This document shows positions 55,082-63,532 of a DNA stretch of 63,532 nt, one piece after another (the first letter of the stretch is position 1; each line of letters begins with the position of its first letter). The stretch comes from Mesotaenium endlicherianum (Eukaryota; Streptophyta; Zygnematophyceae; Zygnematales; Mesotaeniaceae): assembly GCA_009602735.1 (NCBI GenBank), contig WELA01012428.1, positions 146,453-209,984 of the forward strand, in the 5' to 3' direction. The notes beneath the pieces were generated by a model, which searched no databases, had not been told where the DNA came from, and worked only from the letters and a program-made list of their open reading frames with translations. A program made the position numbers and the translations under genes.

Positions 55082-58000
55082 GTCGTTCTGGGGTGTCCAC
55101 TGGCGTGAAGACAAGAACTCACAAGGAGGTTATCCCCAGGAGCCTGCCAAGAAGCAAAAGACGAGACGTTGACAAGCCTATCATCGTGGACGGAGTGGTC
55201 GACGGCAACAAGGCGAAGTGTATGGTCGACAGTGGCGCAAGTGCAAATTTTGTGCACAAGAAGCTGGTGAAAGAGTGGTGAATTCCTGTGCAGAGGCATT
55301 ATGAGCCTAAAGAAGCAATTTTGGCGAATGGGCAGCGACTTAAGTGTGGTGCACCTACGAAAGCTATTCACGTGGAAGTAGCGGGGCACCAGAGTAAGGA
55401 AGTTATGGAGCAGGCAGAGTTGGGTCACCATGAGGTGATATTGGGCCGACCATGGCTGAGGAAAGCCAACCCTCAAGTGCACTGGAGCACAGGACAAGTG
55501 AAAGTCCAAGGGCGCGATGGTCGAATGGAGACAGCAAAACAGGTGGAGGTAGATACGACCACAAGTAACTGTCTTCTGTTGAGCCTGCAAGTTAAGAAGC
55601 TATGCAGGGCGAACCAGGTGAAGGAAATGTACCTTGTTTCGGTGGCCAGGTCATCAGATGGAGCAAGCGTGAATCCTAACAGCCTGGGCCAATGTACATC
55701 GCCAGAGGAGCAAATAGTGGTGTTTGATCTCCTTGCTCAGAAGGAGCAGAGCCCAATTGCTCAAGAGAAGAAGCCTGCTGAGATGCCTGCCCAAATTAAG
55801 GCGCTGTTGGAGGAGTTCAAGTGCGTATTTCCTGAGGAGCTACGTGCAGGATTAACTCCACAGAGAGCTATGGAGCACAAGATCGAGTTGGAACCAGAGA
55901 GCAAGCCACCAGTGAGACCCGCCTATCGTCAATCATTTGCGGAGCTGGACGAGTTGAAGAAGCAGCTGACGGAGTTATTGGAGAAGGGATTCATCCGATC
56001 CAACGAGTCTCCATTTGCAGCGCCAGTCTTATTTGTGAAGAAGAAGGATGGGACTATGAGGATGTGTGTCGACTACCGGGCTCTCTACAAGGTCACCATC
56101 AAGAACAGGTACCCACTTCCACGAGTGGACGAGTTGATTGACAGGCTTGTCGGGGTGAAGTATTTCTCGAAGATCGATTTGAGGAGTGGCTACCATTAGG
56201 TACGAATTGCGGAAGGAGACGTTCAGAAGACTGCTTTCAGGACTTGCTATGGTGTATTTGAGTTCACAGTCATGCCTTTTGGGCTGACTAATGCACCTGC
56301 TACATTCATGGGACTCATGAATAGTATCTTCAAACCCCTACTTGGACCAATTTGTGGTGGTATTTTTGGACAACATCCTGATCCATTTGAAGACCTTCGA
56401 AGAGCATGTGGAGCATCTAAGGAAGGTGTTGGAGGTCTTGAGGGTTCAAAAAATATATGGGAAGATGAGCAAGTGCGACTTCTGTCTCAAGGAGGTCGAG
56501 TTTCTTGGGCACGTAGTGGGAGCTGAAGGAGTCAAGGTGGAGCAGAAGAAGGTGCAAGCAGTGAGAGATTGGCCGGTACCTGCTGGTATTCATCAACTCA
56601 GGAGTTTCCTGAACATGGCAAATTATTACCACCGACGTTTCATTGAAGGATTTGCCAAGGTGTGTGCACCGCTCACGGACATGTTGAAGAAGCAGGAGAA
56701 GTGGCTGTGGGGTGACAAGGAGCAGCAAGCATTTGAGAAGATTAAGGAGTTATTGACACAGGCACCTGTGTTGGCAATCGCCAGTCCAGAACATCCTTTC
56801 ACCATCATCACAAACGCATCAAACTTTGCAGTTGGGGCCATTCTTCTCCAGGATCAGGGCAAAGGATTACAGCCTGTGGCATATGAGAGCAGGAAGTTGA
56901 GTCCTGCGGAGCAGAACTAAGCAGCACACGAGCGGGAGATGTTGGCTATTATCCAGGCTCTGAGGATTTGGCGATGTTATGTGGACGGCCGGAAGGTGTT
57001 CATCAAGACCGACCACAAGAGCTTGGAGGAGTTTATGACGCAGCCAATGTTGTCACCAAGACAGGCAAGGTGGATGGAGTTTCTGCAACAGTTCGACCAC
57101 AAGATTGAGTACTTACCTGGGAAGATCAACCCTGCAGACGCTTTATCCAGGAGGTGTGACCTTGCAGCTGTCTCGGTCATCAAGGAGAGTATGGACTTCA
57201 AGGAGAAGCTTCAGAGAGGTTATGAGGAGAACCCAGAGTATGCTGATGGTGGAGCAGCTGAGTCCAACTCAAGTATGCAGAAGGAGGACGGCATATGGTA
57301 TTATGGTGATTCCAAGAGAGTGGTGGTACCTGACATCATGGAGCTAGGAGGCTTACTATTTGCGGAGCATCATGATTGCTTATATGCTGGACACTTTGGA
57401 AGCGAGAAGACCGCAAGCGTGCTAAAGCGAGAGTACTATTGGAGGAATATGGACAAGGACATCGAGGAGTAAATTAGGAGTTGTGATGCGTGCCAGAGAA
57501 ACAAGACACCAAATCAAAAGAAGGGAGGTACATTGCGGCCCCTGCCTATTCCAGCGTATCCTAGGCAGCAGATTGCTATGGACTTCATCACATCGTTTGA
57601 TAGTCAGTGGTCAAGGGCACGATGCAGTATAAGTTGTATCTGATAGACTCAGCAAGATGGCTCACTTCATTCCCATGAAGGAAACTTCTACGGCAGCAGA
57701 TGTGGCACAGCTATTCTTGGATCATATTTTCAGGCTACATGGGTTACCGAAGGTGATTGTTTCAGATCGGGACCCAAGGTTTACTAGCAACTTTTGGCGA
57801 TCGTTGTTTACTTTGATGGAGACCAAGCTGAGTATGAGTACTTCCTATCACCCTCAGACAGACAGGCAGAGTGAGAGGCTCAACAGAACTCTGCAAGAGG
57901 TGCTCTGAAGTTCTACTATGGAGGACCCTTCAGAGTGGGACAAGAAGCTGCCAGGGTTGGAGTTTGCCTACAACAACAGCATGCAGGGATCAACCACGCA

Positions 58001-58679
58001 GTCACCATTCGCTTCAATTTATGGAAGAGAAGTATATCATCCAGGGAACATCTTGTTGGAGAAGGCCAAGGAGACTCAGGTTCCTATTACACAAGCTTTT
58101 ATGGAGCAGATGGCCAAGACTTGGAATATGTCAAAGACGTGTATTTGAAAGGCACAAGAAGAGCAGGTCAAGCATGCTAACAAGCACAGGAGGGAAGTGA
58201 CATTCCATATGGGCGACAATGTACTCTTGTCCACAGAGAACCTACCTTTCACAGGCAAGAGGAAACTGCGGGCACAGTTTACAGGTCCCTTTGTAGTGCT
58301 CAAGCAGGTGAATCCAGTGGCCTACAAGTTAGAACTTCCTTCAGGCTGGCGTATCCATATTGTGTTCCATGTCATTTGTTTGCGGCCATACGTTGACCCG
58401 AATGAAGGACATCCAGGACGACTACCTACATCGCCACCACCGATCGAGATCGATGATGTGTTGGAGTATGAAGTGGAGGCGATTGTCGGCGATCGACAAG
58501 TCAAGCGAGGTCAACGACTTGTTCAAGAGTATCTGGTGAAGTGGAAAGGCTACCATGCGGATGACAACACTCGGGAGCCAGAGGCCAACTTGACTCATTG
58601 TAAAAGTAAGGTGAGACGTTATCTGCATTATGCATCGAGGAGGTCGCATCTTGAGGAGGGGGATGATGTAAGGTCATAG
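55082..58679 (+). pseudogene. pol: Pol of the degenerate chromovirus
   Basis: Domains in order: protease (CMVDSGASANFV at about 55220), TGA at 55279-55281, reverse transcriptase ([22 protein letters not shown] followed by TAG 56198-56200), a frameshift near 56340, then the catalytic motif as VFLDNIL in place of FLDDIL. RNase H follows ([20 protein letters not shown] at about 56918), then integrase ([18 protein letters not shown] at 57470-57472, [28 protein letters not shown]) and a chromodomain near the end ([12 protein letters not shown] ... [12 protein letters not shown]). Integrase and linker frames shift again near 57600, 57900 and 58150. The catalytic Asp-to-Asn change and multiple stops mean no activity. 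Confidence 0.9.
58652..58666 (+). promoter_or_regulatory. Polypurine tract
   Basis: TGAGGAGGGGGATGA lies directly before the 3' LTR. Confidence 0.75.
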
Positions 58680-59403
58680 GTTTATAAAGTGCATATTTGA
58701 GTTTCGTGAAATTATTGCATAGAAGTGTAGAGTGTATTTTTGTGGTCATTTTGATATAAAGTTCATCGAATTTGGTCAAGTATTGAGAGAGTTATGGATT
58801 TCTGAAGTTTAATTAGTTTTGAGGTCGGTTGACGACTGTCCTTAATTCGCGGTGAGCGCGACCGTCCGATTGACCGACAGCGTCGAGCGATCTGGCCCGT
58901 TAGAATATACTCGAACCTTCACGTAAGTTCGGCTGACGCGGAGTGCCGACTAGGTCGATTTACCAAGAAGTTTCGGTTTAGCTTAGCGCGTCTAAGATAG
59001 AATATTCTAGTAATGTCGATGCATTTATGTGGACGTCAATTCGGCCCGACACGTCAGATTAGACTGATCTGGCTTACTCACGAATATTCTGGAAGGGACG
59101 ATTTGACAAACACGTAGGAAAATCCGTGGCTTCCTCCTAGAGAGGAGCACTTAGGCAAAAAAATTATAAATAAGCATAACTTCTTTGTTTCTTATCAGTT
59201 TTCACTTCTGTAAATTTTTACGCGTTTGTAATGACAAGACTTTTCATCCTAGTACATTTGTGAGCAATTTCTTGTTACTCAAAATGTTGAGTATATTTCC
59301 TAAGCTTTCTTAGTGATATGCCGCTGCACTCTTTAGTATGATTGCAACTAGTTCCTTTCCTCGTGAGTTACTACGCTTCCACTAGGGCACTTCGCCCCCT
59401 TCA
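58667..59403 (+). repeat. 3' LTR of the degenerate chromovirus
   Basis: Direct repeat of 53278-54013. Confidence 0.93.
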
Positions 59404-59822
59404 GTGTCCTGGCGTGCAGAGACGAAAAGGGCCCTCTTGTCACCACATCCACCCGCAAGAGATGAGCACATGTCACCCCCGCATACAGTGGTAAGCTCTT
59501 TCAATGTGCTGGGGGGCCTTGGGGTTCCTTCTCTAAAGGGCAGCATTTGCGCAGTGCTGTGCAAGGACACGCGCGCCAACACAGAGTAGTGGGCAGCATG
59601 AGATGCCTCAATGGAATGGAGCTGCGGGAAAGAGGACTTTTGGCGCAGCATCAACACTGACTCACAGCAGGGGAGGCAACTCGTCAGGCACAAAGCGGGC
59701 AAGGCACGTGAACATGCCCGTGTATGGCCAGCTATTCCTGGCTGTGAAGTGTGCATTGCTACAGTTGTGAAAGATGTTCAGGAGGCTCTCTGAAACTGTG
59801 ACTTTGTGCTGTGCACGGGCCT
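59404..59822. other. Host spacer between two oppositely oriented chromoviruses
   Basis: 419 bp. Positions 59410-59500 are the diverged partner of 53145-53235. The plus frame 59611-59793 (60 codons) has no recognisable content. Confidence 0.5.
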
Positions 59823-60566
59823 TGAAAGGGGCAGAGTGCCCTAATGGAAGCGTAGTGACTCACGAGGAACAAAGCTAGTTGCAATCATACTCAAGAGTGC
59901 AGCGGCATATTGCTAAGAAAGCTTAGGAAAACTACTTGACAATTTGAGTGGCAAGAAACTGCTCACAAATGATGTAGGATGAAACGCCTTGTCCATTACA
60001 AACTCGTAGAAATTTACAGAAGTGAAAACTGATAAGAAACAAAGAAGTTATGCCTATTTATAATTTTCTGCCTAAGTGCTCCCCTCTAGGAGGAAGCCAC
60101 GGATTTTCTTAAATGTTCGTCAAATCTTCCTTCCAGAATATTCGTGAGTAAGCCAGATCAGTCTAATCTGACGTGCCGGGCCGAATTCACGTCCACATAC
60201 ATGCATCGACATTACTAGAATATTCTATCTTAGACGCGCTAGGTTAAACCGAAACTTCTAGGTAAATCGACCTAGTCGGCACTCCGCGTCAGCCGAACTT
60301 ACGTGAGGGTTCGAGTTCATTCTAACGGGCCAGATCGCTCGACGCTGTCGGTCAATCCGACGGTCGCGCTCACCGCGAATTAAGGACAGTCGTCGACTGA
60401 CCTCAAAACTAATTAAACTTCGGAAATCCATAACTCTCTTAATGCTTGACCAAATTCGATGAACTATATATCAAAATGACCACAAAAATGCACTCTACAC
60501 TACTATACAATCAAAACATACTTTCATGAAACTCAGAAATGCACTTTATAAACCTATGACCTTACA
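59823..60566 (-). repeat. 3' LTR of the minus-strand chromovirus (744 bp)
   Basis: Reverse complement of the 53278 / 58667 LTR family, with TGTAAGG at 60566 and CA at 59823. Confidence 0.92.
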
Positions 60567-63532
60567 TTACCCCCTCCTCAAGATGCGACGTCCTCGACGC
60601 ATTCTGCAAATAACGTCTCAACTTACTCTTACAACGAGTCAAGTTGGCCTCTGGCTCCCAAGTGTTGTCGTCCGCATGGTAGCCTTTCCACTTGACCAGA
60701 TACTCTTGGGCAAATCGTTGACCTCGCTTGACTCGTCGATTGTCCACAATCGCCTCCACTTCATACTCCAATACATCATCGATCTCGACCGGTGGTGGCG
60801 GTGTAGGTAGTCGTCCTGGATGTCCTTCATTCGGGTCAACGTATGGCTTCAGACAACTGACATGGAACACATCATGGATACGCCAGCCTGAAGGAAGTTC
60901 CAATTTGTAGGTCATTGGATTCACCTGCTTGAGCACCACAAAGGGACCTGTAAACCGTGCCCGCAATTTCCTCTTGCCTGTGAAAGGTAGGTTCACTGTT
61001 GACAAGAGTACTTTGTCGCCCACATGGAATGTCACTTCCCTCCTGTGCTTGTTAGCATGCTTGACCTGCTCTTCCTGTGCCTTTCGAATAAATGTCTTCG
61101 CCATATCCCAAGTCTTGGCCATCTGCTCCATAAAAGCTTGTGTAGTAGGAACTTGAGTCTCCTTGGCCTTCTCCAACAAGATGTTCCCTGGATGATATAC
61201 TTCTCGCCCATAAACCATAGCGAATGGTGACTGCTTGGTGGATCCCTGCATGCTGTTGTTGTAGGCAAACTCCAACCCTGGCAGCTTCTTGTCCCACTCT
61301 GAAGGGTCCTCCATAGTGAAACTCCTGAGCACCTCTTGCAGAGTTCTGTTGAGCCTCTCACTCTGCCCGTCTGTCTGAGGATGATAGGAAGTGCTCATAC
61401 TCAGCTTGGTTTCCATCAAAGTAAACAACGACCGCCAGAAGTTGCTAGTAAACCTTGAATCCCGATTTGAAACAATCACCTTCGGCAACCCATGTAGCCT
61501 GAAAATATGATCAAAGAATAGCCGTGCCACATCTGCTGCCGTAGAAGTCTCCTTCATGGGAATGAAGTGAGCCATCTTGCTGAGTCTGTCAGACACTACC
61601 CATACTGCATCGTGCCCTTGACCACTGACTGGTAACGATGTGATGAAGTCCATAGCAATCTGCTCCCAAGGATACTCTGGAATAGGCAGGGGCCGCAATG
61701 TACCTCCCTTCTTTTGATTTGGTGTCATGTTTCTCTGGCACGCATCGCAACTCCTGATCCACTCCTCGATGTCCTTGTCCATATTTCTCCAGTAGTATTC
61801 CCGCTTCAGCACTCTTGCCGTCTTCTCGCTTCCAAAGTGTCCAGCATATAAGCAATCATGATGCTCCGCAAGCAGTGAGTCTCGTAGCTCCTTGATGTGA
61901 GGTACCACCACTCTGTTGGAATCACCATAATACCATATGCCGTCCTTCTTCTGCATACTCGCGTTGAACTCCGCTGCTCCACCATCAGCATACTCTGGGT
62001 CCTCCTCAAAACTTCTCTGAAGCTTCGTCTTGAAGTCCATATTCTCCTTAATGACTAAAACAGCTGCAAGGTCACACCTCCTGGATAGAGCGTCTGCAGG
62101 GTTGATCTTCCCAGGAAAGTACTCAATCTTGTGGACGAACTGTTGCAGAAACTCCATCCACCTTGCCTGTCTTGGTGTCAACGTTGATTGCGTCATAAAC
62201 TTCTCCAAGCTCTTGGGGTCGGTCTTGATAAACACCTTCCGGCCGTCCACATAACATCGCCAAATCCTCAAAGCCTGGATAATAGCTAACATCTCCCGCT
62301 CGTGTGCTGCATAGTTCTGCTCAGTAGGACTCAACTTCCTGCTCTCATATGCCACAGGCTGCAATCCTTTGCCTTGGTCCTGGAGAAGAATGGCCCCCAC
62401 TGCAAAATTTGATGCGTCCGTGATGATGGTGAAAGGAAGCTCTGGATTGGCAATTGCCAACACAGGTGCCTGTGTTAACAGCTCTTTAATCTTCTCAAAG
62501 GCTTGCTGCTCCTTGTCACCCCATAGCCACTCCTCCTGCTTCTTCAACATGTCCGTGAGCGGTGCACACACCTGGGCATATCCTTCAATGAAACGTCGGT
62601 AATAATTCGCCATGCCGAGGAAACTCCTAAGTTGATGAATATCAGCAGGCACCGGCCAATCTCTGACTGCTTGCACCTTCTTCTGCTCCACCTTGACTCC
62701 TTCAGCTCCTACTACATGTCCAAGAAATTCGACTTCATTGAGACAGAAGTCGCACTTGCTCATCTTCCCATACAGCTTCTGATCTCTCAAGACCTCCAAC
62801 ACCTTCCTCAGATGCCCCACATGCTCCTCCAAGGTCTTCGAATAGATCAGGATATCGTCCAAAAATATCACCACAAACTGGTCCAAGTAGGGTCTGAAGA
62901 TACTATTCATGAGTCCCATGAATGTAGCAGGTGCATTAGTGAATCCGAAAGGCACGACTGTGAACTTGAACAAACCATGGCGAGTCCTGAAAGCAGTCTT
63001 CTGAACGTCTTCTTCCGCAATCCGTACCTGGTGATAGCCACTCCTCAAATCGATCTTCGAGAAATACTTCGCCCCGACAAGCCTGTCAATCAACTCGTCC
63101 ACTCGTGGAAGTGGGTACCTGCTCTTGATGGTGACCTTGTTGAGTGCCCGGTAGTCGACACACATCCTCATAGTCCCATCCTTCTTCTTCACAAATAAGA
63201 CTGGCGCTGCAAATGGAGACTCGCTGGGTCGGATGAATCCCTTCTCCAATAACTCCGTCAGTTGCTTCTTTAACTCATCCAACTCCGCAAACGATTNTCG
63301 CAAACGATTGTTGATAGGCGGGTCGCATTGGTGGCTTGCTCCCTGGCTCCAACTCAATCTTGTGCTCCATAGCTCTCTGTGGAGGTAATCTTGCAGGTAG
63401 TTCCTCAGGAAATACGCACTTGAACTCCTCCAACAGCGCCTTAATTTGGGCAGGCATCTCAGCAGGCTTCTTCTCTTGAGCAGTTGGGCTCTGCTCCTTC
63501 TGAGCAAGAGGATTAGACACCACTACTTGCTC
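60562..63532 (-). CDS. pol: Pol: reverse transcriptase, RNase H, integrase, chromodomain (partial)
   Basis: From 63296 to 60562 the frame is open without a stop. It shows reverse transcriptase ([29 protein letters not shown], catalytic [10 protein letters not shown]), RNase H ([19 protein letters not shown]), integrase zinc finger ([11 protein letters not shown] ... CDACQ), DDE core ([27 protein letters not shown]) and a chromodomain ([12 protein letters not shown] ... [18 protein letters not shown]). Upstream of the N at 63297 the true frame is the one ending at 63532, so the apparent start near 63507 is an artefact. In integrase, IVSNRD replaces the usual IVSDRD seen in the sister copy, changing the second catalytic Asp, so this copy may be integration-defective. 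The stop TAA lies inside the LTR (nt 3-5). Confidence 0.9.
60567..60580 (-). promoter_or_regulatory. Polypurine tract (overlaps the pol 3' end)
   Basis: On the minus strand this reads TGAGGAGGGGGTAA, directly before the LTR and within the last pol codons. Confidence 0.75.
63297..63297. other. Assembly gap (single N) with 11-bp flanking overlap
   Basis: CGCAAACGATT occurs on both sides of the N. Joining without merging adds bases and shifts the pol frame. Confidence 0.9.

Larger units (their letters stand above)
53278..59403 (+). mobile_element. Degenerate Ty3/gypsy chromovirus (6,126 bp)
   Basis: LTRs 53278-54013 (736 bp) and 58667-59403 (737 bp) begin TGTAAGG and end in CA. A primer-binding site and a purine tract are present in the expected places. 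Flanking pentamers ATGTC (53273-53277) and GTGTC (59404-59408) match at four of five positions, consistent with an old target duplication. Gag and pol can be followed through, but with many stops and shifts. The better-preserved relative on the minus strand at 59823-63532 belongs to the same family, and its sequence shows what the damaged positions were. Confidence 0.9.
59823..63532 (-). mobile_element. Ty3/gypsy chromovirus, 3' part (cut by window end)
   Basis: On the minus strand the element ends with LTR 60566-59823, preceded by a purine tract and a long pol frame. LTR and coding sequence are close to those of 53278-59403, so both are the same family, facing each other across 419 bp. The 5' LTR, gag and protease lie beyond the window. 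The outer flank is GGCCT (59818-59822), whose partner cannot be checked here. Confidence 0.92.

Noticed and set aside
1..63532. CRISPR arrays, bacterial operons, rRNA or tRNA genes
   Set aside because: Nothing resembling spaced identical repeats, operon layout or RNA gene signatures was seen. The window is eukaryotic.

Overview
This is a eukaryotic nuclear window with many transposons and few intact genes. Three features point to the green-plant lineage: chromodomain Ty3/gypsy elements primed by an initiator tRNA-Met-like site, interstitial TTTAGGG motifs, and GT-AG introns in short exons. A piggyBac-like transposase fragment is more typical of algae than of land plants, so a streptophyte (for example characean) alga is my best guess. 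The sequence alone does not prove this. Single-N and short N gaps (1482, 12103-12117, 35469, 41849, 63297) mark a draft scaffold, and several are flanked by unmerged overlapping contig ends.

Layout. 1-6.7 kb: a 1,481-bp block occurs twice and carries a piggyBac-like fragment; between the copies lie a decayed gag gene and a very GC-rich repeat block. 7.3-7.8 kb: a leucine-rich fragment. 8.1-17.5 kb (minus): a decayed gene with a C5 cytosine methyltransferase domain, whose last exon is split by a complete 6.7-kb Ty3/gypsy element (8359-15053, 5-bp target duplication GGTGC). 18.2-20.4 kb: a spliced coiled-coil gene. 21.6-26.0 kb: an unrecognised broken minus-strand gene and an F-box/LRR pseudogene preceded by telobox motifs. 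26.8-28.7 kb (minus): an apparently intact six-exon gene with a HIRAN domain, assembled here from in-phase exons. 30.6-34.5 kb: a hAT transposase pseudogene. 34.8-36.1 kb: a 662-bp duplication around an N. 36.4-37.4 kb: a purine-rich minisatellite. 37.7-40.9 kb: a decayed Tnp2-like transposase.

43.3-52.8 kb: a four-exon gene of unknown function whose first exon is split by a complete 7.5-kb LTR element with no recognisable gag or pol (43450-50950, target duplication CTGGG). 53.3-59.4 kb: a heavily mutated chromovirus on the plus strand. 59.8-63.5 kb: a better-preserved relative of it on the minus strand, cut by the window end.

The main biology is transposons acting on genes. At two sites, conceptual removal of an LTR element plus one target-duplication copy restores a continuous reading frame, which identifies disrupted host exons. 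All three visible primer-binding sites share one unusual base, which predicts the host initiator tRNA. The 6.7-kb element carries a textbook -1 frameshift signal between gag and pol.
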